From an uncultured Ruminococcus sp. (lineage in GTDB: Bacteria > Bacillota > Clostridia > Oscillospirales > Ruminococcaceae): a DNA stretch of 64,000 nt. Position numbers and translations under genes: made by a program. Positions 48,498 through 57,917 of the stretch are shown piece by piece. Within the stretch, counting starts at the first letter, position 1. The number at the start of each line of letters is the position of its first letter. Under the pieces are notes generated by a model that was given only the letters and a program-made list of their open reading frames with translations, was not told the origin of the DNA and did no database searches. The stretch spans positions 1 through 64,000 of the forward strand of contig NZ_CACWPP010000009.1 in the NCBI RefSeq assembly GCF_902762735.1, given 5' to 3'.

Positions 48498-49217
48498 TCA
48501 GATATTTATCTGCGAAAGCACCTCGCCCACTTTGTCGTGCAGGACCAGCCCGCACATATCGTCCATCGGGGTAGGGTCACGGTTTATCAGTACGAGGTGT
48601 TTGCCCCTGAAATAGCGCACCATACCCGCCGCAGGGTAGACAGTCAGCGAAGTACCCGCTATTATAAGGCAGTCGGCTTCCGAAATGCGTGTTATCGCTT
48701 CTTCCATTATGCCGCTGTCCAGACCTTCCTCATACAGCACCACATCAGGCTTGACCGTGCCGCCGCATTCGCATTTCGGAACTCCCGTGCTGTTCATTAT
48801 GTAGTCCATATCATAGAATTTGCCGCACTTCATGCAGTTGTTCCTCAGCACCGAACCGTGCAGTTCCAGCACCTTTTTACTGCCCGCCGCCTGATGCAGA
48901 CCGTCTATATTCTGCGTGACAACAGCAGTCAGCTTGCCTTTTGCCTCCATCTCAGCCAGTTTCAGGTGAGCCTTGTTAGGCTTCGCACCCTTGCACAGCA
49001 TCTTGTCGCGGTAGAACTTATAGAACTCCTCCGTCTTTTTTATGAAAAACGTGTGGCTGAGTATTGTCTCGGGCGGGTAGTCATACTTCTGATTGTAAAG
49101 CCCGTCCACCGAACGGAAATCAGGTATGCCGCTCTCCGTCGAAACGCCCGCCCCCCCGAAGAAAACCACTTTCTCCGACTCGTCGATGATCTTCTGTAAT
49201 TTTTCGATACCGTCCAT
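48498..49217 (-). CDS. cobB: Sir2-family NAD-dependent protein deacylase
   Basis: 239 residues, typical for bacterial sirtuins. NAD-binding GAGVSTESGIPDFR near residue 22, TQNIDGLHQAAG near 99, the catalytic His in ELHGSVL near 118, zinc ligands CMKCGKF near 128 and CECGG near 149, and GTSLTVYPAAG near 190. It removes acyl groups from lysines with NAD. The residues that favour desuccinylation in class III sirtuins (Tyr and Arg in the pocket) are not clearly present in the fragment FKYRD-like KFYRDKM, so deacetylation is more likely. It lies 48 bases after a membrane glycosyltransferase gene. Confidence 0.94.
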   Translation of the reverse strand: MDGIEKLQKIIDESEKVVFFGGAGVSTESGIPDFRSVDGLYNQKYDYPPETILSHTFFIKKTEEFYKFYRDKMLCKGAKPNKAHLKLAEMEAKGKLTAVVTQNIDGLHQAAGSKKVLELHGSVLRNNCMKCGKFYDMDYIMNSTGVPKCECGGTVKPDVVLYEEGLDSGIMEEAITRISEADCLIIAGTSLTVYPAAGMVRYFRGKHLVLINRDPTPMDDMCGLVLHDKVGEVLSQINI

Positions 49218-49265
49218 AATAAGTCCTCCTTTTTATAGATCTCCCGTTCTCAAAGTGTATTGCTG

Positions 49266-50519
49266 TTATCCTGCTGCCGCAGGAGCTGTTTCAGCAGTTT
49301 CCCACTTCATCAGTATTTCCTTGTCATCGCGGGGCTTTGCCATCTCTTCTCTGAGACATAAGTACACCGTCACGATATTTATGATCTCAATTATCAGCAG
49401 ATACCGTCCGTCTATCATCCACTTGCCGAACAGATACCCCGTATACGCCTGTACCGAGCAGTACTGCGATGACAGTATCAGCCACAGTCTCTTGCGGTAG
49501 TAGAAAGCAAAAACAACGAACATCACTTCCGACAGGTAGAAATACCTCTCATGCATGTGCGGCAGAACAAAAGGCACTATAAAGGATGAGATCATCGCCA
49601 GACCTACCAAAGTGTTCTGTGTTATCTTCAGTGTCTTGCGGGTTATGTAATAGTACATAACAGTAGCAACAGCCGCGCCCGCAAAATAAACACCTGATGT
49701 ACCCATGTTTATAAGTTCATCTTTAGTTTCTCCGCCCGAGCCTTCCAGCAGTGCCCAGAGGTTAGGCAGGGACATGCACAGGTCGCTGTACTGCGCAGAC
49801 TGATTGAAGTAGAGCAGCAGCAGGCGTATAGGGTCGCCGCCGACGATCAACGCGGGGATAATGCTTATGACATACACAGCAGGTATCCACAGCAGGTTCA
49901 CAGGCTTTATCTTCTTCTTAAAGAGCAGTATGCCTATCAGCGGCGCGAAGAACACAGCCTGTAATTTCAGCGCAAAACTCACCCCGAACATTATCATCGC
50001 AGTCCTGTCTCTGCCTTTCATCAGGTAGTAAAGGCACATGATAAGGAAGCAGGAGTAGATGACATCGCACTGTCCCCAGTAAGCAGAGTTCAGCACCACA
50101 GTCGGCAGACAGAAAACAATTGCAAAAGCTATCAGCGGCAGGTGAGAGTCTTTTTCTTTAAGTTCAACTATCCGCATGACATAAAAAGCAGTCAGAAAGT
50201 CAAAGATGATAGAAAGTATCTTCACCCCCAACTGCGGCGAAGAACTTTTGAAGTAGGTGAGAAAAGCGATGTAGTAGTAATAAAGCGGCGTGTAGTCGCC
50301 CACATCATCGCCGACAGCCTTAAAGCCGCCGTGTTCGGCAAAATAGTTGTACCACTTTTCAAGGAAGTTCGTCATATCCCTCGATGTATGCGGCAGCATA
50401 GTATTTCTCATCAGCATGCCGCACAAACATATCACGAGTATGTAGAACAGCTTCGCGAGCCTGTCAAAGTCCCACCCTTCGGGCAGACTTTCGACGATTG
50501 TTTTTTTGTTTTTCTTCAT
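49266..50519 (-). CDS. GT-C-type integral membrane glycosyltransferase
   Basis: The ATG at 50519 (MKKNKKTIVESLPEGWD) has GGAGGG upstream; 417 residues with about ten hydrophobic segments. The first extracytoplasmic loop follows TM1 and carries the acidic pair in VGDDVGDYTPLYYYY (about residues 65-80), as expected for the catalytic loop of polyprenyl-phosphate-sugar-dependent GT-C enzymes. NSAYWGQCDVIYS near 140 is a family motif of the Gpi18-like mannosyltransferases. It probably adds a hexose to a cell-surface polymer or lipid. The acceptor is unknown. Confidence 0.82.
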   Translation of the reverse strand: MKKNKKTIVESLPEGWDFDRLAKLFYILVICLCGMLMRNTMLPHTSRDMTNFLEKWYNYFAEHGGFKAVGDDVGDYTPLYYYYIAFLTYFKSSSPQLGVKILSIIFDFLTAFYVMRIVELKEKDSHLPLIAFAIVFCLPTVVLNSAYWGQCDVIYSCFLIMCLYYLMKGRDRTAMIMFGVSFALKLQAVFFAPLIGILLFKKKIKPVNLLWIPAVYVISIIPALIVGGDPIRLLLLYFNQSAQYSDLCMSLPNLWALLEGSGGETKDELINMGTSGVYFAGAAVATVMYYYITRKTLKITQNTLVGLAMISSFIVPFVLPHMHERYFYLSEVMFVVFAFYYRKRLWLILSSQYCSVQAYTGYLFGKWMIDGRYLLIIEIINIVTVYLCLREEMAKPRDDKEILMKWETAETAPAAAG

Positions 50520-50609
50520 TCCGATCCCTCCGTAAAAATACATATATAGTAATTATACTCTATTTGCCTGTGCATGTCAAGCATTTCGGGGAAGCTGTTC
50601 TCATCGCTG

Positions 50610-50660
50610 CAAGCTGACACACCATACTAAACAGCCTTTCAGCCGGTATCAGCGACAGCC
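50610..50660. repeat. Family A fragment
   Basis: GCTGACACACCATACTAAAC and the following CAGCCTTTCAGC match the left end of the element at 55952. No right end remains. Confidence 0.5.
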
Positions 50661-50694
50661 TGCAGTCATCATTCCTCTGCCGCAGGAGAATGCG

Positions 50695-50825
50695 CACTTG
50701 CAGAGTGTAGCTTTGCATGCATCTTATTTTCATTGTGTGCTTGCGATTTGGGGCTGGTATTTCTCTTCGGGCTGGTGCCTCCCCTCCCACCCGCCCACAA
50801 AACATAGAGCCTTGGACATTGACAA
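50695..50825. repeat. Composite intergenic repeat, copy 2
   Basis: Aligns with 1211-1340 as described there. The gap 50520-50959 holds this repeat, the family A fragment before it and the AATTATG array after it. No gene is seen. Confidence 0.6.
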
Positions 50826-50890
50826 TCCCCCCAAGCATCTGACGGCGGCATAATCCACAGACAAATAACAAAACCCGAATGCATGCCAAC

Positions 50891-50923
50891 AATTATAAAT
50901 TATGAATTATGAATTATGAATTA
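50891..50923. repeat. 33-bp AATTATG tandem array, copy 2
   Basis: Same length and phase as 1521-1553 with one base change (AATTATA in the first unit). It lies 37 bases past the AraC-family stop codon, again at the 3' side of a leftward gene. Confidence 0.88.
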
Positions 50924-50959
50924 AAAAGACCGCCTTGTTACAGACGGTCTTGAAACACA

Positions 50960-51790
50960 TTATTTACCGGCTTTTTTGTGCAGTGAACGGAACTCCGCAG
51001 GGGAGAGCATCTCGTGCTTTTTGAAAACGGCGCAGAAATAACTGCAATCGTTGTAGCCGACTTTCGTAGCGATCTCGTTGATGTTCAGCTTGTCCTCCAG
51101 AAGAAGTATCTTCGCCTGCTGAATGCGCTTTCTCGCCAGATACTCAAAGGGACGCAGATTGAGGCATTCCTTGAAAAGCCTGCATAAATACTGCGGAGAA
51201 AGGTCGATAAGGTCAGCCAGCTCCACCAGCGTCAGCTCTTTCGAGAAGTTTGTGTCGATGTAGTTAATGACAGGCTTCAGCTGATTGAGCTTTGCACTGT
51301 CCTGCCCGCCGTTTTGCAGGTTCGTGACCCTGTGCAGCTCAATAAGGAACTGATAAAGGTGCATCGAACATTCATGCCCCGCATAATAGTAGTTTGTCTT
51401 GAGCAGGTACATCATCTTCTTGAAAATAGCTTCCAGCCCGCTCAGATCGCTTATATGTACAACTTTCGCCTTGTCCAGCTTTATGTGTTCGAGGGTGTAC
51501 TGCGCATCTCTGCCCGAAAAAGCTATCCAGTGAGTTTCCCATATGTCCTCGGTAGGGTAGTACTCATGCGGAACATTCGGCGGCAGATACATCGCATCGC
51601 CCGCCTTTACAGGGAATTCGCCGTCAGCTATCTTCAGCATGCCCGCACCCCTTGTGCAGTAGATTATCTGATACCCGGGATACCCGTCCTCACGGATAAA
51701 ATGCCACTCTCTGTCCCTTGCGCCCGCACCAAGTATGAACATAGGCAGCGCAACTTCGTCGCCCAGCACAGGATAATAAAAATCTGTCAT
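50960..51790 (-). CDS. AraC-family transcriptional regulator
   Basis: 276 residues. The N-terminal half (to about 150) is a cupin sensor domain of the AraC-binding type (YQIIYCTRGAGMLKI, PPNVPHEYYPTED). The C-terminal 100 residues carry two helix-turn-helix motifs: LTLVELADLIDLSPQYLCRL and INEIATKVGYNDCSYFCAVF with the usual KKHEMLSPAEFR end. Such proteins generally activate sugar-utilisation genes when a sugar binds the cupin. No sugar gene is adjacent, so its target is unknown. Confidence 0.92.
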   Translation of the reverse strand: MTDFYYPVLGDEVALPMFILGAGARDREWHFIREDGYPGYQIIYCTRGAGMLKIADGEFPVKAGDAMYLPPNVPHEYYPTEDIWETHWIAFSGRDAQYTLEHIKLDKAKVVHISDLSGLEAIFKKMMYLLKTNYYYAGHECSMHLYQFLIELHRVTNLQNGGQDSAKLNQLKPVINYIDTNFSKELTLVELADLIDLSPQYLCRLFKECLNLRPFEYLARKRIQQAKILLLEDKLNINEIATKVGYNDCSYFCAVFKKHEMLSPAEFRSLHKKAGK

Positions 51791-52227
51791 AATAACTTCG
51801 CCCGCCTTTACAAAATATTGACTTTATAAAACTTTCATTCTCACTCTCTGCCAAACATCGTATCAGAACGCATCATACTGCCCAAAATGTGATGTGATAC
51901 ACGCCAAACACCGCACACCGCGAACCTTTCAGCCGCCGCGTGACCTGCCTGCATCTTCGCAGAGTTACTCTCGCTTACATTACTTCATGTTTTCAAATTC
52001 TCTTATTATATAATATCACAACAGTGTTAAAATGTCAATAGGTGCAGGCAAATTTTTTACAGATAATTTATACTCTGAAACGCCGCTGTTGTGGGATATT
52101 AAATTTGTGATATATATTTATTAAACTTGTATTTGCAAAACAATTAGTTTAATATAATTGCAAATTGCGCTCAGGGAGACCGCCTTGCGCTTGTTGACGA
52201 TGCTTAATTAATTTGAAATAATATGTA

Positions 52228-52307
52228 TGGTTATCCCGATGACACATCACAAAAACATTGGTCCTACGGAACTAAAAGTCGCCGGCATATATCTTTCCCC
52301 CGCATAT
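52228..52307. mobile_element. MITE-like element, family A, truncated copy
   Basis: Left end TGGTTATCCCGATGACACATC with the short-type interior (ACAAAAACATTGG) and then TATATCTTTCCCCCGC. No right end is found. The gap 51791-52533 also has a degenerate family A-like stretch at 51885-51960 and AT-rich sequence; no gene is seen. Confidence 0.55.
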
Positions 52308-52446
52308 CTCCACGACAGATCTGCAAAAAAGCCGAAAACATTGTGCGCTTTTTTGCGTATAGCACAAAGATGAATGTTGAAAAGTAAGAAAATGTAAACA
52401 GTTGTAACAAAAATGCTTTTTCGCTGAAAAAGTTTACCGCACCCCC

Positions 52447-52475
52447 TTGCAATTTGAAGTGAATTGTGCTATACT
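52447..52475 (+). promoter_or_regulatory. Promoter of the aldolase gene
   Basis: TTGCAA (52447-52452), a 17-base spacer and TATACT (52470-52475). Confidence 0.75.
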
Positions 52476-52533
52476 TGCTTTAGTGATTTAAAGCTAACAT
52501 GTTTTAAAGTGAAATGAAACGGAGATGTATGAT

Positions 52534-53508
52534 ATGAAAGAAATATCCAACCTGATGAATTACAGGGACAGCATAAAGGTCGTAGATGCAACACTGCGCG
52601 ACGGCGGACTGGTGAACGACTTTTTCTTTGATGACAGATTTGTACACGACCTGTACCTTGCAAATATCAAGGCAGGCGTGGATTATATGGAGTTCGGCTA
52701 TAAGGGCGATAAGGAGATGTTCGACCGCGAGAAGTTCGGCAAGTGGAAGTTCTGCGATGAAGAGGACATCAGGGCTGTTGTCGGCAATAACGATACCGAC
52801 CTCAAGATAGCTGTAATGGCAGATGTTGGCAGATGCAACTATAAGCAGGATATACAGAACCGCGAAGAAAGCGTCATCGACCTGATAAGAGTTGCCACAT
52901 ACCTCAACCAGATACCCACTGCGGTAGATATGATAGAGGACGCTAAGCGCAAGGGCTACGAGGTAAGCTGTAATATCATGGCTATCTCCACCGCGCAGGA
53001 AGGCGATCTGAGGGCTGCCCTCGACATTCTGGGTCAGTCGCCTGTTGATGTCATCTACATCGTTGACAGCTTCGGCGCTATGTACCCCGAACAGTTACAG
53101 CGCCTTGCCGCACTGTATGTTGAGTATGCCGACAAATACGGCAAGAAGCTGGGCATACATGCACATAATAATCAGCAGCTCGCATTCGCAAACACCATCG
53201 AAGCTGTCGGTGACGGCGTTGACTGGCTGGACGCTACCTATTCCTCAATGGGCAGAGGCGCGGGCAACTGTTCTATGGAACTTCTGCTGGGCTTCCTGAA
53301 AAACCCGAAGTACAACGTATACCCCGTTATCAAGTTCATCGACCAGCACATGACCAAACTGCGCGAACAGGGTATCGTATGGGGCTACGACCTCCAGTAT
53401 CTTATGACAGGTCTGCTGAACCAGCACCCAAGAACAGCCATAGCTTTCACCAAAGACGGCAGAAACGACTATGCTGAGTTCTACAAAGAGATAGTTACAA
53501 TGGATTGA
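52534..53508 (+). CDS. HMGL-like aldolase-domain protein
   Basis: The ATG at 52534 (MKEISNLMNYRDSIKVVDATLRDGG) is preferred, as GGAG is nine bases upstream; the ATG at 52525 is too close to it. 324 residues, TIM barrel of the pyruvate-carboxyltransferase/HMG-CoA lyase family. DATLRDGG near residue 18 holds the metal-binding Asp, and LGIHAHNNQQLAFAN near 205 holds the two metal His residues. This group lacks the extra C-terminal domains of 2-isopropylmalate synthase or DmpG. The reaction is an aldol cleavage or condensation of unknown substrate. A terminator follows. Confidence 0.85.
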   Translation: MKEISNLMNYRDSIKVVDATLRDGGLVNDFFFDDRFVHDLYLANIKAGVDYMEFGYKGDKEMFDREKFGKWKFCDEEDIRAVVGNNDTDLKIAVMADVGRCNYKQDIQNREESVIDLIRVATYLNQIPTAVDMIEDAKRKGYEVSCNIMAISTAQEGDLRAALDILGQSPVDVIYIVDSFGAMYPEQLQRLAALYVEYADKYGKKLGIHAHNNQQLAFANTIEAVGDGVDWLDATYSSMGRGAGNCSMELLLGFLKNPKYNVYPVIKFIDQHMTKLREQGIVWGYDLQYLMTGLLNQHPRTAIAFTKDGRNDYAEFYKEIVTMD

Positions 53509-53543
53509 TGACAACACTGTTTCCCCTGACAGAGTTTGATACA

Positions 53544-53577
53544 AAAGCAGGACTTCACCCGAAGCCCTGCTTTTTAT
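53544..53577 (+). terminator. Terminator of the aldolase gene
   Basis: AAAAGCAGGACTTC pairs with GAAGCCCTGCTTTTT around ACCC, and ends in TTTTTATTT. Confidence 0.9.
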
Positions 53578-53579
53578 TT

Positions 53580-54037
53580 GCGCTCGCCCCGCTCACAACG
53601 CAGGATACCACAAATCACCGTCATATCGCCCGAAGATCCCTGCCGCCGTTTGTACAATGAGATGTTTTTTGAGCTGATTTATACACATTTTATTAATTGT
53701 TGTACAAAAACGTACAACTTTTGATCGTTTTTCGCTGTTAGTAGGAGAGTATGCACGCTGTTCGCCGCCCTTATCGGAACTACGGTACGACCATCGGCGG
53801 GTACACTCCTGTACTCCCCACAGCAGCTTGACAACGCGCCCGACACGCATCACAAAGAACATTCGCACCCCACCGCCTCTGCCAACGCCGCAGTGCATAA
53901 GAGTGGCAGATGCCAAAACGCGGTGTAATGACGAAGTTTAAAAACGCAAGACCCACACGGGCACTTCCCGAATGTCCGAAGTTTTGTGTGAACGGCGCTT
54001 CATAATAACACACCCCTACCAAATCTTCTGCATAATA
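53580..54037. other. Gene-free stretch
   Basis: Short open frames on the minus strand have no credible start site or family. The part near 53640-53720 is AT-rich. I see no repeat here that occurs elsewhere in the window. Confidence 0.5.
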
Positions 54038-54575
54038 CAGACCTGAGACCCGCTCGCTCCGCTCCCATGTAATTACCCATCAGCACGATGACCACATATA
54101 TACAAAAAAACGGACAGCACGCCCCCGCTTCAAAACCTTACCCCACAAGCAGACCTGATACCAGCTCGCTCCGCTCCCATGTAATACCCATCAGCACGAT
54201 GACTACATATACAAAAAAACGGACAGCACCACTCATTCCAAAACCTTACCCCACATGCAGACCTGAGACCCGCTCGCCCCGCTCCCATGTAATACCCATC
54301 AGCGCGATGACCACATATACAAAAAAACGGACAGCACGCCCCCCGCTTCAAACCCTTACCCCACACGCAGACCTGAGAGCCGCTCGCTCCGCTCCCATGT
54401 AATACATATCAGCACGATGACTACATATACAAAAAAACGGACAGCACACCCCCGCTCCAAAACCTTACCCCACACGCAGACCTGAGACCCGCCCGCTCCG
54501 CTCCCATGTAATACCCATCAGTACGATGACTACATATACAAAAAAACGGACAGCACCATGCTGTCCGTTTTATAT
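54038..54575. repeat. 110-bp tandem array, about 4.9 copies, containing half of a terminator
   Basis: Units begin at 54038, 54150, 54258, 54368 and 54477 (periods 112, 108, 110 and 109). Each ends with ACAAAAAAACGGACAGCA, which is one arm plus T-run (minus strand) of the terminator next to the ECF gene. Only the last unit also has the second arm. Confidence 0.92.
54541..54573 (-). terminator. Terminator of the ECF S-component gene
   Basis: AAACGGACAGCA (54544-54555) and TGCTGTCCGTTT (54559-54570) form a perfect stem. Read leftward it is followed by TTTTTTT. Confidence 0.9.
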
Positions 54576-54577
54576 GT

Positions 54578-55201
54578 TTATGCTTCAGCTTTCTTAGCGG
54601 GAGTGCTTATCAGTCTTGCCTTTGTCAGCGCACCTGCAACATAAGATGTGATGACTGTTGAGCATACCCACTCGATGATGACGTTGACAGTTACTATCGC
54701 GATGATGAAGAGAACGAGGTTCCTTTCGCCCTTCATGGCTTTGACAGCTTCGGAATTACCGAAAAGTGCCACCAGACTGCTCATAAAGAACACAGTGTTC
54801 AGGAAAGCCACAGAGAAGCCTGTCAGCGCACCGCCCATAGCTGAGGTTACTTTCAGCCCCTTCATCAGTTTAGCTACCATGCCTGCGCAGAAGCCCACCA
54901 GAACTCTCGGTACTATGCAGAGAGCCGCTACCTTTACAACACTGATAGATATGAGTACTACCATCGTTTTATCGGGCTTAATGAAAGCCGTTATCGCGCT
55001 TGTGATGCCGAATGAAAGACCTGCCAGTGTGCCGCCCACAGGTCCCAGAGCGTAGGCTGCTATCGCCACAGGTATAGGGATAAGCGTTATCGAAAGAGTA
55101 CCTGTCTTGATAAAACCTATCGGGGTGAGTCCCATGATGAAGATGATGGCGGTCATAACACCCATCAGCACCAGGTCTTTTGTCTTGCTGTTTCTTGTCA
55201 T
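54578..55201 (-). CDS. ECF transporter S component
   Basis: 207 residues with six hydrophobic helices. MGVMTAIIFIMGLTPIGFIKTG at the start and the block SITLIPIPVAIAAYALGPVGG are typical for vitamin-binding S components of energy-coupling-factor transporters. The substrate (pantothenate, riboflavin, other) cannot be assigned with confidence; a pantothenate-type is possible. It has no neighbouring ATPase or T component, so it must share the group II ECF module coded elsewhere. GGAGG precedes the ATG. A leader of about 80 bases contains CCCGC/GCGGG but no riboswitch that I recognise. Confidence 0.87.
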   Translation of the reverse strand: MTRNSKTKDLVLMGVMTAIIFIMGLTPIGFIKTGTLSITLIPIPVAIAAYALGPVGGTLAGLSFGITSAITAFIKPDKTMVVLISISVVKVAALCIVPRVLVGFCAGMVAKLMKGLKVTSAMGGALTGFSVAFLNTVFFMSSLVALFGNSEAVKAMKGERNLVLFIIAIVTVNVIIEWVCSTVITSYVAGALTKARLISTPAKKAEA

Positions 55202-55285
55202 ATTTAATTCCTCCTTGTTAATATCCCGCTATGGTGGGCGGGTACATTACAAACGGGCGGGGGCGTATTCCCCACTGCCGAAATT

Positions 55286-55291
55286 ATTATA
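55286..55291 (-). promoter_or_regulatory. Extended -10 of the ECF gene
   Basis: Read leftward, TGCTATAAT (TGnTATAAT). The -35 position has TAGAAA, which is weak. Confidence 0.55.
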
Positions 55292-55393
55292 GCACATTAT
55301 TCTGAAAATTTCTATATTTTTCAGTATAATATTATTCACGAACTTTGCGCTTTCCCGGGACTTTTGCTTGTGCATAGTGCATATTTTGCTTTG

Positions 55394-55551
55394 TGATTAT
55401 CCCGCTGATACACAAAAATAAACGATGTTATATCGGGAATTGAATTCAGTTGGCGGTTATCTTTCTCCCTCCTGCGGCGGAAAGATAACATCAACTCAGT
55501 TTTTCCTCATTGATAAAGGTATTTTGCAGTGGTGTGTTAAGGGGATAACCA
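55394..55551. mobile_element. MITE-like element, family A, copy with long interior
   Basis: 158 bp with ends TGATTATCCCGCTGATACAC and GGTGTGTTAAGGGGATAACCA. The interior matches 4384-4544. Flanks 55382-55393 (TATTTTGCTTTG) and 55552-55563 (CATTTTGCTTTT) match at 10 of 12 bases. Confidence 0.85.
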
Positions 55552-55769
55552 CATTTTGCTTTTGTGTGAAAAACTCTGTGAAATTGGTTTCAAATTCTAC
55601 CAATAGTTTATGATGTTTATGCGATAAAACTGGTGAAAGTGCTTGAAATTTTGCGAAAAGTATGGTATGATTAATGTACAGAGATAATGTGTGTTATTGG
55701 TTAGAAAAAATAATATTTTTATATCTGCTGTCTTTTCAGCAGACTCTTAAATGGCGCTTTCAATTTTCT

Positions 55770-55864
55770 CCCAATTTTGATGTGTATTGCTGATGATACA
55801 AAATGGCTGTTCTTTCGTATTGTTCCACCCTTTTGGCGGGGGAACAATACACAACCAAATTGGG
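55770..55864. mobile_element. MITE-like element, family B, copy 3
   Basis: 95 bp, nearly identical to the other two copies, with a small change in the stem (CCACCCTTTTGGCGGG). Flanks 55758-55769 and 55865-55876 share nine contiguous bases, TTCAATTTT. Confidence 0.87.
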
Positions 55865-55917
55865 ATTCAATTTTTCAGCGTCCGTGAGATAGCCGACGGT
55901 CATATAGCGCTTTTTTG

Positions 55918-56055
55918 TGGTCTGCTAAAGAGATGACCATATTATCATACTCGGTCATACCGCTGATACACCGTACTAAACAGCTTTTCAGCGGGCATTT
56001 AAAATAGTTGATGTTTTCTTCCCGCCGCAGACGTGGGACAGAAAACATCACAATA
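55918..56055. mobile_element. Family A fragments (right end, then left end)
   Basis: 55918-55939 reads TGGTCTGCTAAAGAGATGACCA, a right end. 55952-56055 begins CGGTCATACCGCTGATACAC, a left end with a hairpin (TGTTTTCTTCCCGCC/GGGACAGAAAACA). Neither has its partner end, so they are remnants. Confidence 0.6.
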
Positions 56056-56083
56056 ACTGATCCTTGATATACATTTATAAATG

Positions 56084-56316
56084 TGGTTATCCCGCTGATA
56101 CACCAAAATAAACGATGTTATATCGGGAATTGAATACAGTTGGCGGTTATCCCTTTAGCACAACAATATCTGATATCCGTAATTCAGCGTTCTTGGCAAG
56201 GGGCGACCAAACCCCAAACCCTCTACCCTTACGTAGGGGAAGGACTATGTGGCACACCAATTTACCACATCTGCCCTGTTTGCTTGCAAAAATGTGGTGT
56301 GTCAGCGGGATAACCA
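56084..56316. mobile_element. MITE-like element, family A, mosaic copy
   Basis: 233 bp with ends TGGTTATCCCGCTGATACAC and GTGTGTCAGCGGGATAACCA, which are near-perfect inverted repeats. The left 60 bases match 55394-55551, while the right part (GGCAAGGGGCGACC onward) matches 57918-58089. Flanks 56072-56083 (CATTTATAAATG) and 56317-56328 (TATATATAAATG) match at 10 of 12. The gap 55202-56431 is almost all such elements. Confidence 0.82.
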
Positions 56317-56431
56317 TATATATAAATGGTGTCTTAAAGGAATGAACATGTTTTGATTTGATGTTCCTGCCGCACCGACTGCGGGCAGGTCGCATCAGTG
56401 AAATGAACTTATTAATAGGAGGAATTGATCT

Positions 56432-57760
56432 ATGCCAAATCCGATATTGCCGCTGTGGGAATACATTCCCGACGGCGAGCCGAGAGTTTTCGGGGACAGA
56501 GTATATCTGTACGGTTCGCATGACAGGGCAGGCTGTGATAAATTTTGTGACTACAAGCTGAAAGTGTGGAGCGCACCCATCGATGACCTGAATAACTGGG
56601 TTTGTCACGGCGACAGTTTTCGCACCAAAGACGGCGGTGAACGCCCCGCAGATACCCCCTGGACGAGGAGCGAGTGCTATGCCCCCGATGTCATAGAAAA
56701 GGACGGCAAATATTATCTTTATGCCTATATTGTCGGTTCTAAGGGAGCGGTGGGCGTTTCTGACAAGCCTGAGGGTCCTTTTGAACTGCTGGGTCAGTAT
56801 CTTTACGGGGAGGGCGAAAAAGTCGGTGATGACGGCATTTTCAACGATGCGGGCGTGCTGGTGGACGATGACGGAAAGGTCTATGTGTACTACGGTTTCA
56901 CCGAGTCTAATATGAACGAGATAGACCCCTCCGATATGCACACCATCGTTCCGAACAGCTACATGCGCCCTGTTATACCCGATGATGAGAGCGTCCCCGA
57001 AGAACAGCGTTTCTTTGAAGCCAGTTCTCCCAGAAAGATAAATGGCAGATATTACGTGATATACTCGCCCTGCAAGGGAAGCAGACTTGCATACGCCACA
57101 GCCGAGTCGCCGAGAGGTCCTTTCACTTACAGGGGCTATATAATCGACAACAGCGTTGACTATCCCGGCGGCAACGACCACGGTTCGGTGGCGAATATAA
57201 ACGGGCAGTGGTACATCTTCTACCACCGCATGACCAACAACACGATAATGTCGCGGCGGGCATGTGTTGAGAAGATAGAGATACTCGATGACGGAACTAT
57301 ACCCACAGTCGAGATGACCTCGCTGGGGTTTGAGGACTCGCTGAACCCCTACAAGCCCACTCCCGCGGAAATAGCCTGCGTCCTGAAAGGCGGCTGTTAC
57401 ATCGCCGAAAAGGATATTTTCACAAGGGTGATAACCAACATAAAGGACGGCGCTGTGATAGGTTACAAGTACTTTGATTTCGGGGAGGACTTCACGGGCG
57501 ACAGCCTGACGCTTGCGATGAAAGTACGCGGCATGGGTGCTGACTGCAAGGTGAAGGTGATGCTTGATTCCGAAAACGGCGAAGAGATAGGCGAACTGAC
57601 AGTCGGCAGGGCAGACGGTGTATATACCTGCAAGGTCAAGAACGTGACAGGCAGACATGCGCTGTATCTCAAGCCATATCACGGTGTTGAGGGCTGGATA
57701 AAGCCGAGTTTTGACGAGAAGTGCCTGTTTGAAGCGGAGAGTTTCGTTATAATGAAGTAG
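56432..57760 (+). CDS. Glycoside hydrolase family 43 enzyme (paralogue)
   Basis: 442 residues without signal peptide. Opens NPILPLWEYIPDGEPRVFG, nearly the same as the enzyme at 23302, with YAPDVIEK near residue 84, the general-acid Glu in FFEASSPRK near 194 and WYIFYHRMTNNT near 265. The C-terminal 110 residues form a CBM6-like beta-sandwich (GYKYFDFGEDFTGDSLTLA). The acidic triad is complete. Likely a cytoplasmic arabinofuranosidase or xylosidase. GGAGG precedes the ATG. It stands alone amid repeats, so its regulation is unclear. Confidence 0.92.
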   Translation: MPNPILPLWEYIPDGEPRVFGDRVYLYGSHDRAGCDKFCDYKLKVWSAPIDDLNNWVCHGDSFRTKDGGERPADTPWTRSECYAPDVIEKDGKYYLYAYIVGSKGAVGVSDKPEGPFELLGQYLYGEGEKVGDDGIFNDAGVLVDDDGKVYVYYGFTESNMNEIDPSDMHTIVPNSYMRPVIPDDESVPEEQRFFEASSPRKINGRYYVIYSPCKGSRLAYATAESPRGPFTYRGYIIDNSVDYPGGNDHGSVANINGQWYIFYHRMTNNTIMSRRACVEKIEILDDGTIPTVEMTSLGFEDSLNPYKPTPAEIACVLKGGCYIAEKDIFTRVITNIKDGAVIGYKYFDFGEDFTGDSLTLAMKVRGMGADCKVKVMLDSENGEEIGELTVGRADGVYTCKVKNVTGRHALYLKPYHGVEGWIKPSFDEKCLFEAESFVIMK

Positions 57761-57917
57761 CACCGCTGCGGTGAGAGGTGTTCCGTGTTTGTGTTGGGTG
57801 AATGCCGTCGTTCTCGGGGGAAAGGGTATCCCCTGAAGGTCAAAAAACGATAGAATGTTGAGTTTGCGGCGGGGGCACACCTTGGAAGCGGTTCGGACGT
57901 TCCCGAAAATCGGAATG

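Noticed and set aside
53593..54022. Two minus-strand frames of 80-107 codons
   Set aside because: No clear ribosome binding site, an odd Arg/Cys/Trp-rich composition, and overlap with each other in different frames.
55202..55285. Riboswitch in the ECF leader
   Set aside because: Only a short CCCGC/GCGGG stem is visible, with no known riboswitch core.
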